From JBBQKP01 sp038326995 (GTDB lineage: Bacteria > Planctomycetota > Phycisphaerae > Tepidisphaerales > Tepidisphaeraceae): DNA of 9,215 nucleotides. Positions 1-5,830 of the stretch are shown here, one piece after another. The notes below the pieces were generated by a model. That model worked only from the letters and a program-made list of their open reading frames with translations. It ran no database searches and had not been told where the DNA came from. Position numbers and translations under genes: made by a program. Positions within the stretch are counted from its first letter, which is position 1, and each line of letters begins with the position of its first letter. The stretch spans positions 1-9,215 of the forward strand of contig JBBQKP010000134.1 of the NCBI GenBank assembly GCA_038326995.1, read 5' to 3'.

Positions 1-232
1 GGAATTGGCGGGCAAGAACATCACCTGTAACGTGGTCGCGCCCGGCTTCATCAGCACCGACATGACCGACACCCTCAGCGATCAGATTAAGGAGCGCGTG
101 AAGGAAATCATCCCGCTTCGCCGCTTTGGACAGCCGCACGAAATCGCCAGCGTGGTCGCGTTCCTCGCCGGACCGGACTCGACTTACATCACAGGGCAGG
201 TCATCCTCGTGGACGGCGGAATGGTCATGTGA
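1..232 (+). CDS. fabG: 3-oxoacyl-ACP reductase FabG, C-terminal part (5' end outside window)
   Basis: This is the last 76 or so residues of an NADPH-dependent short-chain dehydrogenase/reductase that reduces 3-ketoacyl-ACP to 3-hydroxyacyl-ACP in cytosolic type II fatty-acid synthesis. Visible are the post-catalytic segment NVVAPGFISTDMT, the helix ending in IPLRRFGQPHEIASVVAFLA, and the C-terminal strand TGQVILVDGGM. All are characteristic of FabG. The Ser-Tyr-Lys catalytic residues and the Rossmann glycine motif lie upstream of the window. The frame is open to base 2 (Glu-Leu-Ala before the glycine), so the TTG at 5 is internal and not a start. The following acpP and fabF in the same direction support FabG over another SDR. 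The gene ends at TGA 230-232. Confidence 0.93.
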   Translation, partial: ELAGKNITCNVVAPGFISTDMTDTLSDQIKERVKEIIPLRRFGQPHEIASVVAFLAGPDSTYITGQVILVDGGMVM

Positions 233-259
233 CGCCGGTTGACGGCGAGGCAGGATTAA

Positions 260-277
260 AGTAAGTTAACATTTACT
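260..277 (+). promoter_or_regulatory. AT-rich short inverted repeat upstream of acpP
   Basis: The stretch 255-282 is clearly more AT-rich than its surroundings. It contains AGTAA (260-264) and TTACT (273-277) as inverted 5-bp arms around a GTTAAC palindrome. It sits about 50 bp upstream of the probable acpP -35 box, so an activator or UP-type site is possible. No known operator was recognised, and arms this short could occur by chance. Confidence 0.22.
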
Positions 278-308
278 AACAAATGGTGGCGATGGCCTTG
301 AACCGCCG

Positions 309-336
309 TTGCAAATGGGCATCCCACCGCTATAGT
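309..336 (+). promoter_or_regulatory. Probable sigma-70-type promoter for acpP
   Basis: A -35-like TTGCAA (309-314, 4 of 6 to consensus) is followed after 16 bp by TATAGT (331-336, 5 of 6). Transcription would begin near 343, giving a leader of about 55 nt before the acpP ATG at 399. A dedicated acpP promoter inside a fab cluster makes sense because ACP is needed in large excess over the enzymes. This is assigned by consensus matching only. Confidence 0.45.
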
Positions 337-398
337 TTCCGAACCGACCGGGCCGTGGGGTCCGAGGGTAAGGGAATCAAGAGGCAGCAGGACTGGTT

Positions 399-638
399 AT
401 GGACGAAACTGAACAGAAAGTCATCGAAATCGTAAGCGAACAGATGGGCGTCGATAAGAGCGAGATCACCCGCGAGACTCACTTCATCAACGACCTCAAC
501 GCCGACTCCCTGGACACCGTCGAGCTCGTCATGGAGTTCGAGGACGAGTTCGAGCTCTCGATCCCCGACGAAGAGGCCGAGAAGATTCAGACCGTCGGCC
601 AGGCGATCGATTACATCACCGGCCACCGCAGCAAGTAA
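399..638 (+). CDS. acpP: Acyl carrier protein
   Basis: This 79-residue acidic protein carries growing acyl chains on a 4'-phosphopantetheine arm during fatty-acid synthesis in the cytosol. The modification motif ADSLD is present, with the attachment residue Ser37, followed by the conserved helix TVELVMEFEDEFELSIPDE. Length and charge are typical of the family. The start is ATG at 399, preceded by AGGA (389-392) with a 6-nt gap, which is a good ribosome binding site. It lies between fabG and fabF, the usual fab cluster order. The 166-bp gap upstream contains a plausible promoter, so it may be transcribed separately from fabG. A distinct specialised carrier protein is unlikely given this context. 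Confidence 0.97.
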   Translation: MDETEQKVIEIVSEQMGVDKSEITRETHFINDLNADSLDTVELVMEFEDEFELSIPDEEAEKIQTVGQAIDYITGHRSK

Positions 639-746
639 ACGGATCAGGGAAACGGTTCAAGTAAAGAACGGTCCAATCAGGCGGGCCGTATGGAATTCTT
701 GAAGCCTGCCAGCGCACCGTCGCGCTCTTGAGGACTAACTCTGGAT

Positions 747-1985
747 ATGAAACGTAGAGTCGTCATCACCGGTCTTGGGGTCATCACCTCTCTGGGCGAA
801 ACCGTCGAGCTTATGTTCGACTCGGTGTGCCAGGGCAAAAGCGGGATCGTCCCGATCACGCGGTTCGATATCTCAACCTACCCGACCCGGTTCGGCGGCG
901 AGTGCACGGGCTTCGACGTCACCCAGCACGGCGTCGACGGACGCGAGGCCAAGCGAATGGACCGGTTCGCACAGTTCGGCGTCGCGGCTTCGCGTGCGGC
1001 GGTACGAGACAGTGGAATCGACTTCTCTCTCGAAGACGGCTATCGATGCGGTGTGATCATCGGCACTGGCATCGGCGGAATCGAGACCATCGAAGAGCAG
1101 AACCGCATCGTCCAGGAACGCGGCCATTCACGCGTTTCCCCGTTCACCGTGCCACGGATGATGGCCAACGCCGCCAGCGGCAACGTCTCCATCGCGTACG
1201 GCCTGCGTGGGCCTAACACGTCGGTCGCGACAGCCTGTGCGACGGGTGCCAACGCCATAGGGGACGCGGGCCGCCTTATTCAATGGGACCACGCCGACGT
1301 CATGGTCGCCGGCGGTGCCGAGGCGGCGATCTGCAAAATCGGCATGGCCAGCTTCTCCGCGGCTCGTGCCCTATCCGTCCGCAACGACGACATCACCCAC
1401 GCGAGTCGACCCTGGGATAAATCACGCGACGGCTTCGTCATGGCCGAAGGTGCGGGCATCGTCGTACTGGAAGAGTACGAGCACGCCAGAAAGCGCGGCG
1501 CACGCATCTACGCCGAGCTGGCGGGCTACGGCATGTCGTCTGATGCGTATCACATTACTGCGCCGGTAGAATCAGGAGTCGGTGCGTCGGCCGCCATGCA
1601 ATTGGCGCTGAAGGATGCCGGGGTCAACGTCGACGTCATCAACTACATCAACGCCCACGGAACCAGCACGCAGCTGGGCGATCTCGCCGAAACCCGAGCC
1701 GTCAAAAAGACGTTCGGTCCTCATGCCTACAAAACCGCCATCAGTTCCACCAAGAGCCAGATGGGGCATCTGCTGGGTGCGTCGGGCGGCGTCGAGGCCA
1801 TCATCACCGCACTGGCCGTCTATCACGGTCGAATCCCGCCCACCATCAATCTCGACGAGCCCGACGAAGAGTGCGACCTTGATTACGTGCCTCATACCGC
1901 ACGCGACCTAGCCATTCGTTTTGCCATGAGCAATTCATTCGGCTTCGGCGGACACAATGCCAGCCTGCTGCTGGCCAGGATTTAG
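747..1985 (+). CDS. fabF: 3-oxoacyl-ACP synthase II (beta-ketoacyl-ACP synthase, FabF)
   Basis: This 412-residue elongating condensing enzyme (thiolase fold) joins malonyl-ACP to acyl-ACP with loss of CO2 to give 3-ketoacyl-ACP. The sequence starts with the KRRVVITGLGVITSLG strand. The nucleophile is Cys164 in VATACATGANAIG, and the catalytic histidines are His304 (NAHGTST) and His341 (GHLLGASG). The conserved lysine is Lys336 (SSTKSQMGH), and the gate motif NSFGFGGHN contains Phe400. All match E. coli FabF with an offset of one. Cys-His-His rather than Cys-His-Asn rules out FabH. The start is ATG 747. GAGGA lies at 730-734, somewhat far upstream, but the N-terminus matches the family exactly. 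A gap of 108 bp separates it from acpP, consistent with one operon. No clear terminator was seen in the 65 bp to the convergent neighbour. Confidence 0.96.
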   Translation: MKRRVVITGLGVITSLGETVELMFDSVCQGKSGIVPITRFDISTYPTRFGGECTGFDVTQHGVDGREAKRMDRFAQFGVAASRAAVRDSGIDFSLEDGYRCGVIIGTGIGGIETIEEQNRIVQERGHSRVSPFTVPRMMANAASGNVSIAYGLRGPNTSVATACATGANAIGDAGRLIQWDHADVMVAGGAEAAICKIGMASFSAARALSVRNDDITHASRPWDKSRDGFVMAEGAGIVVLEEYEHARKRGARIYAELAGYGMSSDAYHITAPVESGVGASAAMQLALKDAGVNVDVINYINAHGTSTQLGDLAETRAVKKTFGPHAYKTAISSTKSQMGHLLGASGGVEAIITALAVYHGRIPPTINLDEPDEECDLDYVPHTARDLAIRFAMSNSFGFGGHNASLLLARI

Positions 1986-2050
1986 ACCAGAATCTAGGCA
2001 AGCCAGAAACGCCCTAAGCTCTTTCGACCCACAAGGAATGAGTTTTTTCA

Positions 2051-2581
2051 TCAAGCCGTTTTCGACTTATTCTTGACCATACGAATCTGCCTGCCCTGAT
2101 CTGAATATTTGGTTTGGGTCATGTAAGACTCCATGAGCAAAAGACCTCGGCCGCTGGGTTTTTCCCAGTTGCTTGGGTCGGTCGGATCGGGCACTTCACC
2201 TCGTTCAAAACCAGCACCCTCGTCGCGAATTATGATCTCAAAACGGGACGGGCTGACTGAACCTCTCACATGAACGTACTTCGCGTGGTCGAGCTTATTT
2301 CCGTGTTTGATCGCGTTGATCAGTGCCTCTTCGACGCACAGCTTAATCGCAAATAAATCGTCGTCCACAAAACCACTCGCGACGACTGCGGCGATAATCT
2401 GGTCCTGAACTTCCCGCATCCTCAAATAGTCAGAAATGAAATCAAATTCGAGCGATTTCAAGCCCTCGCCATTCACCTCATTGACGGCTTTTCCGCCTTT
2501 GGATGCGCGCGGCGAGACGCGGCGACTTGGCCCTTTCCCGGACGAGCCGGAATCCGATCCTTTGCCTGGCGACTTGCTCAT
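2051..2581 (-). CDS. Anti-sigma factor / serine-protein kinase, RsbW/SpoIIAB-like (HATPase_c_2)
   Basis: This 176-residue GHKL-fold ATPase is of the anti-sigma type. Such proteins bind either a sigma factor (or other target) or an STAS antagonist, which they can phosphorylate on serine. The N box is CVEEALINAIKHGN, with Glu85 and Mg-coordinating Asn89 about where SpoIIAB has them. The G1 box is DEGAGF (120-125) and the G2 box is GRGLLLM (144-150). Residues 1-40 are an unusual Ser/Lys/Gly/Arg-rich, probably disordered tail, so the protein is longer than typical RsbW. The ATG at 2581 has no obvious SD and lies 65 bp after the STAS gene stop, so coupling or an alternative start is possible. The same Ser/Lys-rich composition continues upstream in frame to a stop near 2657, without an ATG, GTG or TTG. 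The target is unknown because no sigma gene is adjacent. Confidence 0.85.
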   Translation of the reverse strand: MSKSPGKGSDSGSSGKGPSRRVSPRASKGGKAVNEVNGEGLKSLEFDFISDYLRMREVQDQIIAAVVASGFVDDDLFAIKLCVEEALINAIKHGNKLDHAKYVHVRGSVSPSRFEIIIRDEGAGFERGEVPDPTDPSNWEKPSGRGLLLMESYMTQTKYSDQGRQIRMVKNKSKTA

Positions 2582-2646
2582 GGCCGATTTGCTTGCTGAC
2601 GACTTGCTTTTGGACCCGAGTTCACAAAAGTGCGGTGCAATTTGCT

Positions 2647-3015
2647 TTACATCGGACTATCAAAACTGTCTAGCCCGTCTTGCCTTGTCGCGACAATTCT
2701 AAACAACTTGTTCAGTTTGGTGATGACAAAGACGTCGTAAATCTGCGGCTTGATGTGCGCCAGACGGAGCATGCCGTTCTTTTCCTTGACCCGCTTATTC
2801 GTGTTGATCAGCATTCCCAGGGCGGCAGAGGAGAGGTGGTCCACGCCGGTGAAATCAAGCAGCAATCTCGGCTGTGGCGCTTCGTCAACGAGCGCAGTCA
2901 GCGAGTCGCCGATGTTTTTGATGTTGGCCTCGTCGAGAATCTTGCTGTCGGTGAAATTCACGACGCTTGTGCCTTTGATTTCTGTCACGGAGATGGGCGG
3001 GGTTGCAGATGACAT
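2647..3015 (-). CDS. STAS-domain anti-sigma factor antagonist (SpoIIAA/RsbV-like)
   Basis: This protein of about 122 residues is a single STAS domain. Members bind their cognate anti-sigma kinase and release the sigma factor. Phosphorylation of a conserved serine switches them off, and a PP2C phosphatase resets them. The motif DFTGVDHLSSAALGMLI contains the probable phosphoacceptor, the second serine of LSSAALG, equivalent to SpoIIAA Ser58. The C-terminal region LRLAHIKPQIYDVFVITKLNKLF is also family-like. The chosen start is ATG 3015 (MSSATPP), which has AAAGG 13 nt upstream and gives a normal N-terminus. An in-frame GTG at 3039 would add eight residues but has no SD. It is transcribed ahead of the kinase gene, 65 bp apart, as expected for an RsbV-RsbW pair. 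Confidence 0.88.
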   Translation of the reverse strand: MSSATPPISVTEIKGTSVVNFTDSKILDEANIKNIGDSLTALVDEAPQPRLLLDFTGVDHLSSAALGMLINTNKRVKEKNGMLRLAHIKPQIYDVFVITKLNKLFRIVATRQDGLDSFDSPM

Positions 3016-3053
3016 ACGATGTACAGAGCCTTTCGTCACGGAAGGATAGAACG

Positions 3054-3109
3054 GACTGTCAACAGCATCGAATCAACATGCCAGACTGTCAAGAATCGGT
3101 AACTGACAG
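3054..3109. promoter_or_regulatory. Repeated TGTCA motifs in the divergent intergenic region
   Basis: GACTGTCAA occurs twice on the + strand, at 3054-3062 and 3084-3092, exactly 30 bp apart. TGACAG at 3104-3109 forms an inverted repeat with CTGTCA at 3086-3091, with a 12-nt spacer. Read on the minus strand, each copy is TTGACAGTC, including a perfect -35 hexamer TTGACA directed at the STAS-kinase pair, but no convincing -10 follows at the right distance. The cluster may be an operator or part of the promoter of the minus-strand operon. No regulator was identified. Confidence 0.35.
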
Positions 3110-3163
3110 ATGCGAAACACCCTCGTGCACATTGATTGAACGTGGCATGAACGCATCGCCGGT

Positions 3164-3193
3164 TTGACCGCCGCAACGATCAGCCCGTAGATT
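3164..3193 (+). promoter_or_regulatory. Possible promoter for the lipoprotein gene
   Basis: TTGACC (3164-3169, 5 of 6 to the -35 consensus) is followed after 18 bp by TAGATT (3188-3193, 4 of 6 to the -10 consensus). It points toward the lipoprotein start at 3260, leaving a leader of about 60 nt. The -10 is weak, so this is only a candidate within the 244-bp divergent region. Confidence 0.3.
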
Positions 3194-3259
3194 GGGAACG
3201 AGTCCGACTCACGACGACGCTTGATGCGTCTGAACCATCGCCCTCTGGAGCACCCTGAC

Positions 3260-4486
3260 ATGACCCCATTGAATACCCGTGCCCGATCTTTCCTCAGCAA
3301 AAAATTCTCTCTCGCGCTCACCGGCACCGTCGCGGCGAGTCTGATATTTTTCCCTCTTTCGGGTTGCCAGACCGCAAACAACTCGCCGAGTAATTCCGTA
3401 GCTTCGACCAGTGGCCTTGTCACGGCCAACTCCTTCGTCACTGTCGCATCAACTGATGTCACACCGGACCGCATGCCCGTCGAGGCCGTTCACCTCGTCG
3501 GTGACAGCGTATACGTCTACGTTCGCGGCCCCGAAGGCACTCGCGTCATGAATCTCTCTCGAGGCCTTGATGTCCGCTGGGCACGCGTGGTCGGTTCAGA
3601 AGATGACAAGGTCCGCGCTCCAGTCCGCATCGGCAGTCGGGTCATCTTCCCGACGTCGGTCGCGATCGAAATATTCGACAGTCGCGGAAATATCGAACGC
3701 AAGCAGAAGCTCCCCCTGCCCATTACCACAAACGTCAGCGCGACATCACGAGGCATGCTGCTCGCGGGTGTCGCCAGTCCGACCGGGGGGCGCGTCGCCT
3801 TCATCGACCCGACGCTCACCATTTTGCCCATCGTTCGCGACGCTTTGCTCGGCGACATCACATCTCGCCCGGTGGAATTCCAGGACACCGCCTATGCCGC
3901 GACCGTGTCCGGCAAGGTTTACGCCATCGGCGAAAATAATCGCGCGGTTTGGCCGTTGAAAGACGGAGCGTTCCTCACCGATTCCACCATCTCCAGCGAA
4001 CTCGTCGTCGATGATTTCGGCCTGTACGTCGCCGCCGGGGACAGCAAACTCTACGCCATCGACCGAATATCCGGCAAGATCAAATGGCGCTACTTCGCAC
4101 AGCAGCACCTCGTCGCCACGCCATTCGTGACGGCCGACCGGGTCTACCAAATCACTTCCGACTCCACGCTCGTCGCTCTCGACAAAATCGAGGGCGACCC
4201 CTATCGCAAACCCCTCTGGTTGCTCAGTGGTGTCCGGCAGATCGTCAGTGCTGACGACAGCAACATCTACGTCGTCACCGGCTCGGCGAACGCCCCCGTC
4301 GTACAGGCCGTCGATAAGTCCACGGGCAAAGTTCGCTTTTCTGCACAGCGAACCGACTTCACTTCATTCGCCACCAACATCACCGACTCCACCATCTACG
4401 CCGTCACCAAATCGGGCGACCTGCTCGCGTTTCGACCGGTCCTCACCGGCGCCGCGGCCGGGGCTTTGGTCATGCTGGATCAGTAA
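3260..4486 (+). CDS. Lipoprotein with PQQ-like beta-propeller repeats
   Basis: This predicted 408-residue secreted lipoprotein has an N-terminal basic stretch (RARSFLSKK), a hydrophobic core and the lipobox LSGC, with Cys36 as the acylated residue. The following Gln-Thr is not an inner-membrane retention signal. Residues 40-60 are a Ser/Asn/Thr-rich linker. The rest shows beta-propeller blades of the PQQ-like/BamB type: KVYAIGENNRAVW (219-231), KLYAIDRISGKIKWRY (263-278), RVYQITSDSTLVALD (294-308), NIYVVTGSANAPVVQAVD (335-352) and TIYAVTKSGDLLAF (378-391). BamB assists outer-membrane protein assembly, but similarity here is at the fold level and the role is unknown. The start is ATG 3260, with GGAG at 3247-3250 and 9-nt spacing. 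An upstream in-frame TTG at 3221 and ATG at 3224 would add a hydrophilic piece before the signal peptide and are less likely. Confidence 0.85.
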   Translation: MTPLNTRARSFLSKKFSLALTGTVAASLIFFPLSGCQTANNSPSNSVASTSGLVTANSFVTVASTDVTPDRMPVEAVHLVGDSVYVYVRGPEGTRVMNLSRGLDVRWARVVGSEDDKVRAPVRIGSRVIFPTSVAIEIFDSRGNIERKQKLPLPITTNVSATSRGMLLAGVASPTGGRVAFIDPTLTILPIVRDALLGDITSRPVEFQDTAYAATVSGKVYAIGENNRAVWPLKDGAFLTDSTISSELVVDDFGLYVAAGDSKLYAIDRISGKIKWRYFAQQHLVATPFVTADRVYQITSDSTLVALDKIEGDPYRKPLWLLSGVRQIVSADDSNIYVVTGSANAPVVQAVDKSTGKVRFSAQRTDFTSFATNITDSTIYAVTKSGDLLAFRPVLTGAAAGALVMLDQ

Positions 4487-4550
4487 TCAGTAAGCCGTAA
4501 GTACTAAGCAGTAAACCGTAAGCAGTAAACCCGAAGCTGTAAACCCGACC
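4481..4550 (+). repeat. Heptanucleotide tandem array, ten units, consensus about CMGTAAR
   Basis: Ten consecutive 7-mers tile the 70 bp without gap or slip. They begin CAGTAAT, CAGTAAG, CCGTAAG, TACTAAG, then CAGTAAA and CCGTAAG, and degenerate toward the right end (CCCGAAG, CTGTAAA, CCCGACC). The TAA inside the first unit (4484-4486) is the stop codon of the lipoprotein gene. Because 7 is not a multiple of 3, successive TAA triplets fall in all three forward frames. Short tandem heptamer repeats (STRRs) of this kind are known from filamentous cyanobacteria. The array bounds how far upstream the trpD frame can extend. Confidence 0.85.
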
Positions 4551-4579
4551 ATTTGCCCGTGGTTAGGAATTACAAGTCA

Positions 4580-4595
4580 CGAAAGCGGCCTTTCG
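4580..4595 (+). other. Small perfect hairpin in the trpD leader
   Basis: CGAAAG (4580-4585) and CTTTCG (4590-4595) form a 6-bp perfect stem with a CGGC tetraloop. It lies between the heptamer array and the preferred trpD start. No T-run follows, so it is not a standard intrinsic terminator. It could be an RNA element of the trpD leader or chance. No leader peptide with tandem Trp codons was found. Confidence 0.25.
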
Positions 4596-4651
4596 CGAGT
4601 CACGCACCTGTCGTTCGAAATCAAGCAATCAAACTCGAGCCGTCTCAGAAA

Positions 4652-5695
4652 TTGTCAACCACGCCCTACGATCTTCGCCCTGCCCTCGCTCGACTCATCC
4701 GTCAGCAGTCCCTCTCGCGTGACGAGACGCGACGCGCCTTCGATGCAATGATGAGCGAAGGAAGCGACCCGATGCTCGTCGCCGGCGTTTTGACGGCCTT
4801 GGCGTGTAAGGGCGTGTCACTGGACGAGGTGGTCGGCTCGGCCCAGGCGATGGGCGAAAAGTCCACACCCGTTGATACCTCCGGCATTGACGTCGTACTC
4901 GACACGTGCGGCACCGGAGGCGACGTCAAGCATACGTTCAACATCTCCACCGCAGCCGCCATCATCATCGCAGCTTGCGGCGTGAAGGTCGTGAAGCACG
5001 GCAATCGCTCCGCGTCGGGCCGATCGGGCTCGGCAGACGTTCTTGAGCACCTGGGCGTAAAGCTCGAAGCGCCAAAAGACGCCATGCGCCACTGCCTCGA
5101 CGGTGCGAACATCTGCTTCGCATTTGCCCGTGCCCATCACCCGGCGATGAAACACATCGCACCCGTCCGCGCCGCGCTCGGCATCCCCACCATCTTCAAT
5201 CTCATCGGCCCGCTCACCAATCCCGGCAAGGCCCGCTTTCAGCTGCTGGGCGTGTTTCGGCCCGACCTCACAACCGTGCACGCGTCGGCACTTCGCGAAC
5301 TCGGTAGCAAGCGTGCCTGGGTCGTCCACGGCGAGGACGGCCTCGACGAACTCTCGACCATGGCGCCCAACAAAATCGCCGAGCTGCGCGACGGGCAGAT
5401 CAGATCGTTCACGCTCGACGCACAGACGTTCAATCTCCCGCGCGCCCGGCTTGAAGACCTTCAAGTCGATTCAATTCCCTCTGCCGCGGAGGCGCTGAAG
5501 TCTGTCCTTTCAGGTGAAAAATCCCCGAAGCGCGACATCTCCCTTCTCAACGCCGCCGCCGGTCTCGTCGTCGCGGGCGTCGTTGCCTCCATCGAGCAAG
5601 GCATCATGCGTGCGGAATACGCCTTGGATTCGGGCGCGGCCGGGCAAACGCTTGTACGACTGGTCTCGGCCAGCAACGGCGACTTCAACAACTAG
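4652..5695 (+). CDS. trpD: Anthranilate phosphoribosyltransferase
   Basis: This enzyme transfers the phosphoribosyl group of PRPP to anthranilate, the second step of tryptophan synthesis from chorismate, in the cytosol. With the start used here it has 347 residues, normal for TrpD. It shows an N-terminal helical dimer region (LARLIRQQSLSRDE), the PRPP-binding glycine loop DTCGTGGD (84-91), KHGNRSASGRSGSADVLE beginning at 115, NLIGPLTNPG (183-192) and the Mg-binding Asp232-Glu233 in DGLDELS. The start is uncertain. TTG 4652 is preferred because the N-terminus then matches the family. The upstream in-frame stretch from TTG 4553 also has a codon third-position composition unlike the GC-rich body. 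Neither TTG has a clear SD. No other trp gene lies in the window. The gene converges on the nagB fusion. Confidence 0.94.
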   Translation: MSTTPYDLRPALARLIRQQSLSRDETRRAFDAMMSEGSDPMLVAGVLTALACKGVSLDEVVGSAQAMGEKSTPVDTSGIDVVLDTCGTGGDVKHTFNISTAAAIIIAACGVKVVKHGNRSASGRSGSADVLEHLGVKLEAPKDAMRHCLDGANICFAFARAHHPAMKHIAPVRAALGIPTIFNLIGPLTNPGKARFQLLGVFRPDLTTVHASALRELGSKRAWVVHGEDGLDELSTMAPNKIAELRDGQIRSFTLDAQTFNLPRARLEDLQVDSIPSAAEALKSVLSGEKSPKRDISLLNAAAGLVVAGVVASIEQGIMRAEYALDSGAAGQTLVRLVSASNGDFNN

Positions 5696-5830
5696 TGCTA
5701 ACTCTCCACTAAGGGCGAGGATCGCCTATGACGTCTTTTGTAATAAAAATCTAAAAGCCGTGCGTTTCACATTCCTACATCACCCATAATTGTGGCTGTG
5801 ACATTGTGCTGAATACTTCATCGACCATCC

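Noticed and set aside
330..626. 98-codon open frame antisense to acpP
   Set aside because: It mirrors the acpP codons, and acpP has an exact family match, an SD and conserved neighbours.
1986..2050. Bidirectional terminator between convergent fabF and the kinase gene
   Set aside because: No stable inverted repeat was found. A short T-run near 2043-2048 is present but has no stem beside it.
3221..3259. Upstream start (TTG 3221 or ATG 3224) for the lipoprotein
   Set aside because: It would put 12-13 hydrophilic residues before the signal peptide and lacks an SD, whereas ATG 3260 has GGAG at the right distance.
4817..5464. 215-codon open frame on the minus strand inside trpD
   Set aside because: It lies wholly antisense to a clear trpD with all family motifs, and its Cys/His/Arg/Gly-heavy composition is typical of a shadow frame in GC-rich DNA.
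5714..5726. GGCGA-GGA-TCGCC hairpin in the 135-bp convergent gap after trpD
   Set aside because: The stem is only 5 bp and no adjacent T-run follows on either strand at the right distance, so it is not supported as an intrinsic terminator. I saw no better terminator in this gap.
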